A stretch of 64,000 nt of DNA from Syntrophaceae bacterium (GTDB lineage: Bacteria; Desulfobacterota; Syntrophia; Syntrophales; UBA2192): NCBI GenBank assembly GCA_013177795.1, contig JABLXY010000003.1:765578-829577 (forward strand), written 5' to 3'. This document shows positions 45,747 through 53,870 of this stretch, piece after piece (within the stretch, counting starts at the first letter, position 1; every line of letters begins with the position of its first letter). Made by a program: the position numbers and the translations under genes. Under the pieces are notes generated by a model. The model made no database searches and was not told the origin of the DNA. It was given only the letters and a program-made list of their open reading frames with translations.

Positions 45747-46655
45747 ATGAAGAAGAAGGAAGGCCGCCGCAAGCTCGCGGAGATCTTCGACACGCTCGAG
45801 GCCGAGCACGTGCGTGTCCCCGCGGGGGACGAGCCCCCGGAGGCCGAAAGCCTCCCGGTCCCGAGGCACGAGGACGTCACCCTCGACCCGGTGCAGCACT
45901 ACCTGCGCGAGATCGGCAAGGTGAGTCTTCTGACCCCGAAGGAGGAGATCGAGCTGGCGCGGCGCATCGAGAAGGGCGACGCCGCGGCCCGGGAGAGGAT
46001 GATCCAGGCCAACCTGAGGCTCGTCGTCTACATCGCGAAGCACTACGCGAGCCGCAGCTACGGGCTGTCGCTGCTGGATCTCATCCAGGAGGGCAACATG
46101 GGGCTCTTCAAGGCCGTGGAGCGCTACAACTGGCGCCGCGGGGTCCGGTTCCCCACCTATGCCCGCTGGTGGATCCGGCAGGCCATCACCCAGGCCATCC
46201 GGCACCAGGCCCCCGAGGTCCGTCCCGTGATCTCGAAGTACACCCAGGCCCGGGAGCGGCTCCGGCGGGAACTGGGGCGCGACCCCGAGCCGGAGGAGGT
46301 GGCCGAGTCGCTCGACATCGACATCGACGACGTCCAGCTGATGGCCGAGCTGCTCGAGGCCAGCGAGGAGAGCCCCGTGCAGGAGGAGCCCTACGAGGAC
46401 GGGGGGCTCATGCCGCTGCTGCCCATGGACCGCAAGGCCCTCAGCGGGCATCTCGCGGAGATCCTCCACGAGCTCTCCCCCCGGGAGCAGGAGATCCTGA
46501 GCCTGCGCTTCGGCCTCACCGACGACGAGCCCCGCACCCTCGAGGAGATCGGCAAGAGGTTCGGCCTCACCCGCGAGCGGGTCCGCCAGATCGAGAACCG
46601 CGCCCTCGAGAAGATCCGCAAGCTCGAGAAGGCCAAGATCCTCGAGGAGTTCTAG
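45747..46655 (+). CDS. Sigma-70-family RNA polymerase sigma factor (group 2, RpoS/RpoD-like)
   Basis: The protein has 302 residues from ATG 45747, with AAAGGGGGA upstream. Region 1.2 (DPVQHYLREIGKVSLLTPKE), region 2 (NLRLVVYIAKHYASRSYGLS; LDLIQEGNMGLFKAVERYNW; RFPTYARWWIRQAITQAI), region 3 and region 4 (LSPREQEILSLRFGLTDDEP; GLTRERVRQIENRALEKIRK) are all present. It lacks the large region 1.1 of housekeeping RpoD and the RpoH box, so a stationary-phase or stress role like RpoS is likely. It is divergent from the PAS-LuxR gene. Confidence 0.93.
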   Translation: MKKKEGRRKLAEIFDTLEAEHVRVPAGDEPPEAESLPVPRHEDVTLDPVQHYLREIGKVSLLTPKEEIELARRIEKGDAAARERMIQANLRLVVYIAKHYASRSYGLSLLDLIQEGNMGLFKAVERYNWRRGVRFPTYARWWIRQAITQAIRHQAPEVRPVISKYTQARERLRRELGRDPEPEEVAESLDIDIDDVQLMAELLEASEESPVQEEPYEDGGLMPLLPMDRKALSGHLAEILHELSPREQEILSLRFGLTDDEPRTLEEIGKRFGLTRERVRQIENRALEKIRKLEKAKILEEF

Positions 46656-46667
46656 GGAAGGTTCCGA

Positions 46668-46696
46668 TTGACACGGCCCGCCGGATATTCTATACA
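46668..46696 (+). promoter_or_regulatory. Strong sigma-70-like promoter upstream of gltX
   Basis: TTGACA (46668-46673), a 17-bp spacer and TATACA (46691-46696). It is the best consensus promoter in the window. The predicted start is near 46703, giving a 138-base leader that contains a terminator hairpin. Confidence 0.75.
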
Positions 46697-46761
46697 ATTT
46701 CATGGGGTAGGGCACTTCCGGCCGCCCGCGGAAGCCTTGCCGGCCGAAGAGTGAACGCACG

Positions 46762-46796
46762 GGATGCCGGATACGCTCCGGCATCCGGTTTTTTTA
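46762..46796 (+). terminator. Terminator or attenuator in the gltX leader
   Basis: GGATGCCGGA (46762-46771), loop TACGC and TCCGGCATCC (46777-46786) form a perfect 10-bp stem followed by GGTTTTTTT. It lies between the promoter at 46668 and gltX at 46841, so it either attenuates gltX or ends a ~95-base RNA. It can also stop readthrough from the sigma factor gene. Confidence 0.85.
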
Positions 46797-46840
46797 GGAC
46801 GACCGCACGGGACCGCCGAGGGCCCGGGACGAGGAACACC

Positions 46841-48295
46841 ATGAGAGTCAGGACACGGTTTGCACCCAGCCCCACGGGCTACATGCACGTGGGCAACCTC
46901 CGGACGGCGCTTTACGCCTACCTCTGGGCGAAGAAGAACCACGGGGACTTCATCCTCCGCATCGAGGACACGGACCAGGAGCGCATCGTCGAGGGCGCCG
47001 TGGAGCTGATCTACCGGACCCTGGAGGAGACGGGGCTCATCTGGGACGAGGGCCCCGACAAGGGCGGGCCCTACGGCCCTTACATCCAGCACGAGCGCAA
47101 GCCCATCTATAAAAAGTACGCCGAGGAGCTGATCGAGAAGGGCGTGGCCTACTACTGCTTCTGCGACAAGGAGCGCCTCGAGCAGCTGCGCACGAGCCTG
47201 CAGCTGCGCAAGCTGCCCTTCCGCTACGACGGCCACTGCAAGAAGCTCTCGAAGGACGAGATCAGGCGGAAGCTCGACGCGGGGGTGCCGTACGTGGTGC
47301 GGCAGAGCATCCCCTCCATGGGCTCCACCACCTTCGAGGACGAGGTCTTCGGCACGATCACCGTCGAGAACGCGACCCTCGACGACCAGGTGCTCCTCAA
47401 GTCCGACGGGATGCCCACGTACAACTTCGCCAACGTCGTGGACGACCACCTCATGAAGATCACCCACGTGATCCGGGGCAGCGAGTACCTGAGCTCCACG
47501 CCGAAGTACAACCTGCTCTACCAGGCCTTCGGGTGGGAGATCCCCCACTACGTCCACTGCTCGCAGGTGATGCGCGACGCCCAGCACAAGCTCTCCAAGC
47601 GCGACGGGGATGCCTCCTACGCCGACTTCATCGAGAAGGGCTACCTTAAGGAGGCCATCATCAACTACATCGCCCTGCTGGGGTGGAACCCGGGCACGGA
47701 GCGCGAGAAGTTCACCCTCGCGGAGCTCATCGAGGCCTTCGACATCTCGGGGATCAGCAAGTCTCCCGCCATCTTCGACGTCCACAAGCTCACGTGGCTC
47801 AACGGCCAGTTCATCCGCGAGATGCCCCTGGAGAAGTTCCACGAGGTCGCGCTGCCCTGGATCCGCAGGGCCGTCCGGCGGGAGGACCTCGATCTCCTGA
47901 AGGTGAGCCGGGTGCTGCACGAGCGCACGGAGAAGCTCTCCGACATCCCGCCGCAGCTCGATTTCATCGACGCCCTGCCCGAGTACGTGCCTGCGCTCTA
48001 CGTCAGCAAGAAGATGAAGACCGACGAGAGGATCGCGCTCGAGAGCCTGCGGGCCCTGCTGCCGGTGCTGGAGACCGTCTCGCCCTGGGACTACGAGACG
48101 CTGCACCGGGCCATCTTCGCCCACATCGAGAAGAGGGGCGTCAAGAGCGGCGTCGTCCTGTGGCCGCTGCGCACCGCCCTGTCGGGCAAGCAGTTCACGC
48201 CCGGCGGCGGCGTGGAGCTGGCCGACATCTTCGGCCGCGAGGAGACCCTGCGGCGCGTCCGCAAGGGCATCGAGCTGCTCGAGAAGTCCGCCTGA
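46841..48295 (+). CDS. gltX: Glutamyl-tRNA synthetase
   Basis: The protein has 484 residues from ATG 46841. RFAPSPTGYMHVGNLRTALY is the HIGH-type motif; the KMSKS-type motif is HKLSKRDGDASYADFIEKGY. DFILRIEDTDQERIVEGAVE is the acceptor and ATP region, and the C-terminal anticodon-binding domain runs ~330-484. It charges tRNA-Glu, or also tRNA-Gln if non-discriminating, which cannot be told here. Confidence 0.97.
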   Translation: MRVRTRFAPSPTGYMHVGNLRTALYAYLWAKKNHGDFILRIEDTDQERIVEGAVELIYRTLEETGLIWDEGPDKGGPYGPYIQHERKPIYKKYAEELIEKGVAYYCFCDKERLEQLRTSLQLRKLPFRYDGHCKKLSKDEIRRKLDAGVPYVVRQSIPSMGSTTFEDEVFGTITVENATLDDQVLLKSDGMPTYNFANVVDDHLMKITHVIRGSEYLSSTPKYNLLYQAFGWEIPHYVHCSQVMRDAQHKLSKRDGDASYADFIEKGYLKEAIINYIALLGWNPGTEREKFTLAELIEAFDISGISKSPAIFDVHKLTWLNGQFIREMPLEKFHEVALPWIRRAVRREDLDLLKVSRVLHERTEKLSDIPPQLDFIDALPEYVPALYVSKKMKTDERIALESLRALLPVLETVSPWDYETLHRAIFAHIEKRGVKSGVVLWPLRTALSGKQFTPGGGVELADIFGREETLRRVRKGIELLEKSA

Positions 48296-48406
48296 CGCTT
48301 CGCTTTTTTGCGATCCACGGCCCCTGTCTCGGGGACGAGTGATTTACGGAAGAAACGCCGTTTCACTCTACGTAAAACGCACTCCCCGGATGTCCCTCTC
48401 CCCTGG

Positions 48407-50130
48407 GAGGCTGTGTCGCAACAGTCAAGAAGGGACGAGGGACGAGTTGTTTACCCGTTCTTTGACAACAAAATATCCGTAACGTCTATCCGCGAACGGT
48501 CTGTCGGGCAGGTTTTGATGGTTCAGGGCCCTTGAAGAGCGCCGTCGAGCCTCATGCCGGTGCGAAGCAGGGCCTTCCGAGGGCCCGGAGCCTCTCGATG
48601 AGCCCGTTGACCCCGAGGAGCGAGATCAGGCGAGCCACATTGAAGCAACTGGCCAGCATCGAGACCTCGGCTCGCGCCCCCTCGAGCCCCCGTAGCAGGA
48701 AGGCATCGACCTTGAGGTTGCGCTTGATGTGCCCGAAGGGATGCTCGGCCCGGGTTTTGCGCCTCTCGTAGACGGCCTGCGAGGCGGCCTCCTCGTACTG
48801 GGCCTCCAGCCTGAGCTTAACCTCTTCGTTGGGCAGCCGGATGATCTTGCGCCCCCTGCGCGCCTGGGTGCAGCTCCCGTAGTGCCGGCACGCGTGGCAG
48901 ATGGCCGCGTCGGTGATCACGTAGTGCCGCTTGCCCGTGCGTTTTTCCGTCGATTCATACCGGAGCCTGTGACCTTCAGGGCAGCTGTAGTCATCTTGCT
49001 CTGGGTCATACGCAAAATGGCTTTTGCTGAACGGCTTTTCCGGCTCTTTCCTCGCCTGCCGCTGTGAAGGCACGATCACTCGGATCCCCTGGCGGTCGAT
49101 CTTCTCGAGCTCCGCCGTGTCGGCATAGCCGGCATCGGCGCAGGCCGTCTCGCAGGGACTCTCCAGCAGCGCGTTGGCGGCCTCGATCTGCCGGGCGAAC
49201 TGGTTGACATCACTGGTCTCTTCGACGGCATCGGCCTGCAGCAGAAGCCCCTGCTTGTCATCCACCACCAACTGGACGTTGTAGGCCGCGTGGCTGCCCT
49301 GGACGCTCTTCATCAGGGCGCAGTCCGGGTCGGTGAGGTTGACGTGCCGGTGGCTGCCTCCCTCGAAGCCCCGCAGGGCCTCCTGGACCCGGTCCTTGAG
49401 CGTGTTCGTCTGGGCAAGGTCCTTTCGCATCGCCACGTACGAGTCCATGTGCCGCTCCCGGCGGTCGATGGCCTCGCAGTCCTGCAACAGCTGCTCGATG
49501 CGCCGATCCAGATCGGCCAGCTTCTTCTCGTACCAGGCCCGGTCATGGCTGCGGTAGCGTGAGGCATTGGCCCGGATCTTTGTGCCGTCGACAAACAGCA
49601 CGTTGCCCGCGATTAGGTCGAGCTTGATGCAGAGCCGGGCGCAGTGCCGGAGCACCTGCTTGAGGGCCGCCTTGTGGTTGCGCCTAAACTCCGCGATGGT
49701 CTTGTGGTCGGGCCTCAGCCCGGCCATCAGCCACACAAAGGCCAGGTTGTGGTGGCACTCCCGTTCGAGCTTGCGGGAACTGCGTACCCCGTAGGAGTAG
49801 CCGTAGACCAGCAGCTTGAGCATCGCGCGCGGATCGTAGGCGGCGTTGCCGACCTGGTTGGGGTCCACCTCGATGCCCAGTTGCGGCAGATCCAAGGCCT
49901 CCACGAAGGCATCGTAGGCCCGTACCGGGTCCTCGGGGGACACGTAGTCCTCGATGCTGGCGGGCAGCAGCCCCAGTTGCAGACGGTCGCCGGTTCGATA
50001 GGCCATGAGCGCATCTCCTTTCGCGGAGCACTCTAGCACACCGGGCCGGGGTTGGCGATCCTTCGAGGTGCGTTACGGATATTTTTTTGTCAAAGAACTC
50101 AGCCCCTACTCCCTATTGCGACACAGCCTC
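48407..50130. mobile_element. IS1182-type insertion sequence, complete
   Basis: Perfect 15-bp terminal inverted repeats GAGGCTGTGTCGCAA (48407-48421) and its complement (50116-50130) bound the element. A second inverted pair, 27 bp with one mismatch (48458-48484 and 50071-50097; core TTCTTTGACAA.AAAATATCC), lies inside. The flanking bases TGG (48404-48406 and 50131-50133) may be the target duplication. The single transposase gene fills the centre. Confidence 0.9.
48552..50006 (-). CDS. IS1182-family transposase
   Basis: The protein has ~484 residues from ATG 50006 (an upstream in-frame start at 50039 gives 495). The N-terminal DUF772-type domain has YDPRAMLKLLVYGYSYGVRS, SRKLERECHHNLAFVWLMAG and HKTIAEFRRNHKAALKQVL. 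The DDE catalytic part has LFVDGTKIRANASRYR, later ACADAGYADTAELEKI, and the C-terminal ERRKTRAEHPFGHIKRNL. A four-Cys zinc-like stretch is present (CPEGH, CHACRHYGSC). The reading frame is intact, so the element may be active. Confidence 0.94.
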   Translation of the reverse strand: MAYRTGDRLQLGLLPASIEDYVSPEDPVRAYDAFVEALDLPQLGIEVDPNQVGNAAYDPRAMLKLLVYGYSYGVRSSRKLERECHHNLAFVWLMAGLRPDHKTIAEFRRNHKAALKQVLRHCARLCIKLDLIAGNVLFVDGTKIRANASRYRSHDRAWYEKKLADLDRRIEQLLQDCEAIDRRERHMDSYVAMRKDLAQTNTLKDRVQEALRGFEGGSHRHVNLTDPDCALMKSVQGSHAAYNVQLVVDDKQGLLLQADAVEETSDVNQFARQIEAANALLESPCETACADAGYADTAELEKIDRQGIRVIVPSQRQARKEPEKPFSKSHFAYDPEQDDYSCPEGHRLRYESTEKRTGKRHYVITDAAICHACRHYGSCTQARRGRKIIRLPNEEVKLRLEAQYEEAASQAVYERRKTRAEHPFGHIKRNLKVDAFLLRGLEGARAEVSMLASCFNVARLISLLGVNGLIERLRALGRPCFAPA

Positions 50131-50390
50131 TGGCGGGAGAGGGTAAGGGTGAGGGGGGTGCAAGACGAAAGGGCCCCTTCCGCGAATCGTTTCGTTCAAC
50201 CCCGTTGAACATTTCTTTCAAGAAAGGGCCCTTCCCGGCCTGCCGGAGAGCCCCGCCCGCCCATTCCGTTTTTCAATATTTCCTAATCAAATCAAGCAGT
50301 TACAATTTAACTGCCCGGCGCTGCCGATCCTGGCACGCTCCTTTCTATAGGATAGGGCAAGAGAACAAGAAAATGAAGGAGGACATGAAA
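50131..50390. other. Right flank of the IS and leader of a small membrane gene
   Basis: The first ~30 bases (tggcgggagagggtaagggt) are the second half of the palindrome interrupted by the IS. Two copies of GAAAGGGCCC(C)TTCC lie at ~50170 and ~50222. No gene is seen. Confidence 0.45.
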
Positions 50391-50666
50391 ATGAAAAAGA
50401 CGCTTTCCACCCTGATTTTCAGCGCGGTCATCGTACTGATCACGGCAACCTTCAGCTTCGCCGAGTACATGGCGGCCGGCGCCGACAACTTCCCCTACTT
50501 CCACGTGGGCGTCGTGGTGATCGGCGGGCTCTGCATCCTCTCGCTCAAGCAGCGCTACGAGAAGATCTACATGAGCGAGGCCGTCGGCAGCTTCGCGATG
50601 TACACGATGCTGGTGGCCCTGTTCACGAGCCCCGTGGCCGAGGTCGTGAGGAACCTGATCGGCTGA
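50391..50666 (+). CDS. Small integral membrane protein, unknown
   Basis: The protein has 91 residues; of three clustered in-frame ATGs, 50391 is chosen because AAGGAGG ends seven bases before it. A signal-like first segment (KKTLSTLIFSAVIVLITATF) is followed by AEYMAAGADNFPYFHVGVVV, a second membrane segment, LKQRYEKIYMSEAVGSFAMY and a third near the end (TMLVALFTSPVAEVVRNLIG). I do not recognise the family. It has its own terminator. Confidence 0.75.
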   Translation: MKKTLSTLIFSAVIVLITATFSFAEYMAAGADNFPYFHVGVVVIGGLCILSLKQRYEKIYMSEAVGSFAMYTMLVALFTSPVAEVVRNLIG

Positions 50667-50725
50667 TCGGCACAGCGTTCGAAGACCCGCGAAAAAAAGC
50701 GCGCAAGACGGCGATGTCCTCCGAG

Positions 50726-50770
50726 AAAAACCCCCATTCCGCAAGGGCGGCGGAACGGGGGTTTCTTTTT
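50726..50770 (+). terminator. Terminator after the small membrane protein
   Basis: AAACCCCCATTCCG pairs with CGGAACGGGGGTTT with one mismatch, followed by CTTTTT. Confidence 0.82.
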
Positions 50771-50900
50771 CGGCCCGCCGGGTCCGGGCATGGGGCCGTG
50801 GACAAAAAGAAATGGGCCGATCGTGGGAGCCGGCCCTGTGCTTTTCCCGGCGGCGGCTCCGCTGCCGCCGGGTGAGGGTGCCGCAGCGCGCTTTCCCCCC

Positions 50901-51170
50901 TCACGCAGCTCTTGCCCGAATCACTGGGGTTGGATCGGCGATCTCCTCCTGCCCTCTTGCGTCCGCAGCCGCGGCTGCCCTTTTGCCGTCTTCCTGCCGA
51001 TCGCCGCCTTTCAGCTGCTCGGGATACAGGACCGGCATTGCCGCTATGATCTTCAAGTCCAGCGATAGGTTGTTCGTCCACGTTGGGCCGTCGTAATCGC
51101 AGTTGAAATAGGATTCGTAAACATGCCGCGCCACGAAAGAGGAGATATCGAAGCCCCTGTAATTTGTCAT
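50901..51170 (-). CDS. Hypothetical protein
   Basis: The protein has 89 residues from ATG 51170, with GGGAG upstream; the frame opens earlier at 51269 but without a site. It begins TNYRGFDISSFVARHVYESY and continues FNCDYDGPTWTNNLSLDLKI, a well-ordered soluble part, with a charged, Ala-rich tail. No family is recognised. It follows another hypothetical gene on the same strand. Confidence 0.55.
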   Translation of the reverse strand: MTNYRGFDISSFVARHVYESYFNCDYDGPTWTNNLSLDLKIIAAMPVLYPEQLKGGDRQEDGKRAAAAADARGQEEIADPTPVIRARAA

Positions 51171-51268
51171 GCTCAGTCTCCCGGTCGGCGAATCAGGTTT
51201 GTTTATTCGTCTCCACCCCGTCGTAGCCGTCCATGAGCCGTCGGCCTTTGCGCCCCCCTGTTCGGTCA

Positions 51269-51754
51269 CTATCGGGCCTCGCCCTCCTCATGGCTTTCGA
51301 TCCGGCAGAGCTTTTCCAGGCGGGCCTTGTCGTAGATGGCCTGGCATCTTGCGCACTCCGACATGTGCCTCTTGGCCGAGAGGATGTAGAAGGCGTCGTC
51401 GATGGAGTCGCAGGGCAATTCCGCGCGGGCGGCAAAAACGATTTTCCCTTCTCTCGGGCACCTGGTGCCGCGCGGCAGTGCGTACGTCCCCTCCCGGTAC
51501 ACTTCATCCAGCAGGCGCCGGTTCTTCCTGTACGTCACGTTCTCGTCATTTTTCTTCTCGACCTTGAAGCCCCCCGGAATCCTTTGCTTCCTTTTGAAAT
51601 CGAGGAAGACGATGCTGCGCTGCGATTCCCATCGCGTGACGGGCGGCTGCCGCCCCGTGCCTGCATTCGGGTCATTTTCCGGGTCGACATCGAATGCTGC
51701 ACAGGCCTTTTCTTTCTTCACGAAATCGACGTAGATCGGCCGCTTTCGAACCAT
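51269..51754 (-). CDS. Hypothetical protein with HxxxCxxC motif
   Basis: This is a 161-residue, strongly charged protein with AAAGGAGG before the ATG. The start is RKRPIYVDFVKKEKACAAFD. The C-terminus has SAKRHMSECARCQAIYDKAR followed by a further Cys (LEKLC), which could bind zinc; a similar HxxxCxxC arrangement occurs in anti-sigma zinc domains, but no helix of that family is visible. It lies between the DnaB-like gene and another hypothetical in the same direction. Confidence 0.6.
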   Translation of the reverse strand: MVRKRPIYVDFVKKEKACAAFDVDPENDPNAGTGRQPPVTRWESQRSIVFLDFKRKQRIPGGFKVEKKNDENVTYRKNRRLLDEVYREGTYALPRGTRCPREGKIVFAARAELPCDSIDDAFYILSAKRHMSECARCQAIYDKARLEKLCRIESHEEGEAR

Positions 51755-51921
51755 GTCGCACCTCCTTTCCGAAAACGGTTTCGACAGGACTGCAGGGTTC
51801 GGCGTCGGGGCACGCCGTCTTCTTCCACGTCGATAGTAAATGGGAAAAGGGGGCGAACGTTAAAAGGTCAGGGGTATGCCTGATGCGAGTACGGCTATCC
51901 CATCATGGGGACGGCATGGCT

Positions 51922-52869
51922 TCAGGCCGGGCTGCCCGTGCGGGCCTCCGCTTCCAGGCGGAGATACTGATGATCCAGGACCAGACGCACCCGCCCGGTG
52001 GGCCCGCTCCTGTTCTTGGCCACATGCACGTCGATCAGGGACCGGCCTGTCTTCTCTTTGCCGGCATGCACCGCGAGCGTCTCCCTGTGGAGCAGGAGAA
52101 CCAGGTCCGCGAAGATCTCGATGTGCCGGTCCAGCAGGTCGGATAGCGCCGGCCGCCGGTCCGCACCGCCCATCGACCGCCGGTCGAGGCTGGCCGTCAC
52201 GATCATGGGGACGTCGAGGGAGCGCGCGATGCACTTCAGCGATCTTGCCCTCTCGAGAGAATCGGTTTCGCCGCCCCCGATGAGTCGGGACAGCCTGACG
52301 GATTCAAGGCCGTCCACGATGATGAGCCCCAGGCCCGCCTTCTCCCGGACGCGCATGGCCTTGCGATTGATCTCCGGCACCGTCGGGTCCGGCGAATCGT
52401 CGAAGAAAAGGGGCAGATCGCACAGCCTGCCTGCCGTTGTGGTCATGTCCGGCCAGTCTTCCGCCCCGATGTCCCCCGTGATGATCCGGTTTGCGGGGGT
52501 GCGGCCGACCACGGACAGCAGGCGCAGGAGCAGCTTCGGCCCCTTCGAGCCGGGGCTGAAAAAGAGGACGGGCGCGGAAAACCCCCCTGCTGCATGATGC
52601 GCGACGTGAAGCGCAAACTGGGTTTTCCCGGTGCCGGGCAGTGAACCGATGACGGTCAGCTCGGATTCCTTCAGCCCCACGATCCAGCGGTCGAGCTCGG
52701 CGAAACCCAGCGGGAGGCACCGGGCCGGCCGTTCGGGCCTGCCTTCGTAAATCCGCTCGATGTCCCGGAAGGCGTCCTTCACGGCTTCCTGCAGGGCAAC
52801 AGGGCCGCTGCGCTCCTCCCATTCCAGGCCGGGCAGCGCCGGCTGGCTGCTATTTGTCCTGTCTTTCAT
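51922..52869 (-). CDS. Stand-alone DnaB C-terminal (RecA-like) ATPase
   Basis: This is a 315-residue protein. The RecA core fits the helicase domain of DnaB: LGFAELDRWIVGLKESELTV, Walker A in IGSLPGTGKTQFALHVAHHA, VLFFSPGSKGPKLLLRLL in place of the usual FSLEM, Walker B in LGLIIVDGLESVRLSR, and the late VHVAKNRSGPTGRVRLVLDH, which is the Arg-finger/L2 end. The DnaG-interacting N-terminal domain is missing, so it is not the replicative helicase. Such short DnaB-C proteins occur on mobile elements. Its ATG overlaps the preceding small gene by 20 bases. Confidence 0.85.
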   Translation of the reverse strand: MKDRTNSSQPALPGLEWEERSGPVALQEAVKDAFRDIERIYEGRPERPARCLPLGFAELDRWIVGLKESELTVIGSLPGTGKTQFALHVAHHAAGGFSAPVLFFSPGSKGPKLLLRLLSVVGRTPANRIITGDIGAEDWPDMTTTAGRLCDLPLFFDDSPDPTVPEINRKAMRVREKAGLGLIIVDGLESVRLSRLIGGGETDSLERARSLKCIARSLDVPMIVTASLDRRSMGGADRRPALSDLLDRHIEIFADLVLLLHRETLAVHAGKEKTGRSLIDVHVAKNRSGPTGRVRLVLDHQYLRLEAEARTGSPA

Positions 52870-53005
52870 GATCCTCCTCGGCGCTCTTCCCGGTGTTTTT
52901 CTTTTCCTTTCCGAAGAGGACTTCCTTCAGAATATCGGCGGTCGGCACGATCCCGATTTCTCTCTTCTTCCGCGGCTTTCGGGGGAACCGGATGATCTTG
53001 GCCAT
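52850..53005 (-). CDS. Small basic protein coupled to the DnaB-like gene
   Basis: The protein has 51 residues from ATG 53005, with AAAGGAG eight bases upstream. It starts MAKIIRFPRKPRKKREIGIV and continues PTADILKEVLFGKEKKNTGK, ending in a charged tail. The open frame extends to 53251 without coding character. The 20-base overlap with the DnaB-like gene suggests translational coupling. Unknown function; the basic head could touch nucleic acid. Confidence 0.6.
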   Translation of the reverse strand: MAKIIRFPRKPRKKREIGIVPTADILKEVLFGKEKKNTGKSAEEDHERQDK

Positions 53006-53256
53006 GTCGCGCTCCTTTCTAAGGGCGGTGAACGTCGAAACGCAACGGGTCGCCCGGATGACCCGGGGTGCATCCACGTGCGCAGGAACGAACGGCAAGC
53101 CCGCAGCAGGGCCGGCGTGTCCCCTCCGGGTGTCGCCCTTGAGGGAAAAGATGCGCATTACAGCCTGCTGCTGCCAATCCGCATGCAGCCGGTGCCGTGC
53201 ATGATACCCGATGGCCAGCGCGGCGGCAAGGAGTGCGATCTTCGAAATCATAGCCC

Positions 53257-53284
53257 TTGACTAATTTTAAAGTCGTGCTATTGA
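53257..53284 (+). promoter_or_regulatory. Promoter candidate 1 of a tandem set
   Basis: TTGACT (53257-53262), a 16-bp spacer and TATTGA (53279-53284), with TGC directly before the -10 as in extended -10 promoters. Confidence 0.5.
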
Positions 53285-53309
53285 AAATCAGCGGCGATTT
53301 ACAGGTTAC

Positions 53310-53337
53310 TTGCTCCGCTTTACAAATGTGCTAAAGG
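53310..53337 (+). promoter_or_regulatory. Promoter candidate 2 of a tandem set
   Basis: TTGCTC (53310-53315), a 16-bp spacer and TAAAGG (53332-53337). It carries the GTGCTAAA box that recurs in this part of the window. A terminator-like hairpin follows 26 bases later. Confidence 0.4.
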
Positions 53338-53362
53338 CCGGATAGGAATTCACTCTGTTTGG

Positions 53363-53392
53363 AGCCCGTGGCCCTTTGGCACGGGCTTTTAT
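53363..53392 (+). terminator. Intrinsic terminator, first hairpin
   Basis: AGCCCGTG (53363-53370), loop of nine bases and CACGGGCT (53380-53387) form an 8-bp stem followed by TTTTAT. Confidence 0.8.
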
Positions 53393-53432
53393 GTTCTTTA
53401 CATTCGTACCTGGCGGGTCGATTTAGGGCAAC

Positions 53433-53463
53433 TTGCAGCCGCCATTAAACAAGGTGCTAAACA
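53433..53463 (+). promoter_or_regulatory. Promoter candidate 3 of a tandem set
   Basis: TTGCAG (53433-53438) and TAAACA (53458-53463) with a long 19-bp spacer, and the GTGCTAAAC box at 53454-53462. The second hairpin begins about where transcription would start. Confidence 0.35.
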
Positions 53464-53470
53464 GCCAATG

Positions 53471-53507
53471 AACCCACGTCTATCTGTTTAGCCGTGGGTT
53501 TTTTATT
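53471..53507 (+). terminator. Intrinsic terminator or attenuator, second hairpin
   Basis: AACCCACG (53471-53478) and CGTGGGTT (53493-53500) pair around a 14-base loop and are followed by TTTTATT, 28 bases before the start codon of the Cys-rich gene. Confidence 0.8.
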
Positions 53508-53534
53508 GGGGAGATACATCAAGGAGGCGAGAAT

Positions 53535-53870
53535 ATGAAAAGGAGTGAGGACAAAATCAGTTTGGTCAAGGGAACACCGACGGGCATGAAGCAATGTCCG
53601 GTGTGTGGTGAATACCGGGGTTCTGTTTATGCCCGTGACCTCGACTGGGGCGGGTCTGCGTCCCCGCCCAACGAACCCTACAGGATTGTCACCGCCAACT
53701 GCCTCTGTGACGGGATCCCATGCCCGAGATGTAAGAAGAACAAGATACACAGACCCGTATCCAACTCTTACGATCCGCGAAGGAACTGTGTGGAACACTG
53801 GCCTTGGTTCTCGGGAATGAGGCCATGTCGGGAATGCCGGGAGAAGGAAGATCGGGAAAAGAAGAAGTAG
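53535..53870 (+). CDS. Small Cys-rich zinc-ribbon-like protein
   Basis: This is a 111-residue protein with AAGGAGG seven bases before the ATG. It has several Cys pairs: KQCPVCGEYRG, ANCLCDGIPCPRCKKNK, RNCVEHWPWFSG and RPCRECREKEDREKKK. Two or three zinc ribbons are likely; the middle part (DWGGSASPPNEPYRIV) is unlike common ribbons. The lysine-rich tail could bind nucleic acid. I do not recognise the family. Two hairpins precede it, so its expression may be attenuated. Confidence 0.7.
   Translation: MKRSEDKISLVKGTPTGMKQCPVCGEYRGSVYARDLDWGGSASPPNEPYRIVTANCLCDGIPCPRCKKNKIHRPVSNSYDPRRNCVEHWPWFSGMRPCRECREKEDREKKK

Noticed and set aside
45552-46784. N-terminal extension of the PAS-LuxR frame across the sigma factor gene
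   Set aside because: The sigma factor on the other strand is complete and conserved, so the extension is antisense noise. Start set at 45551.
46703-46840. T-box riboswitch for gltX
   Set aside because: No conserved T-box sequence (AGGGUGG...GCG) or specifier-loop layout is visible. Only a simple terminator hairpin is supported.
53006-53251. N-terminal extension of the 51-residue basic protein
   Set aside because: The strong ribosome site lies directly before ATG 53005, and the upstream part has no coding character.
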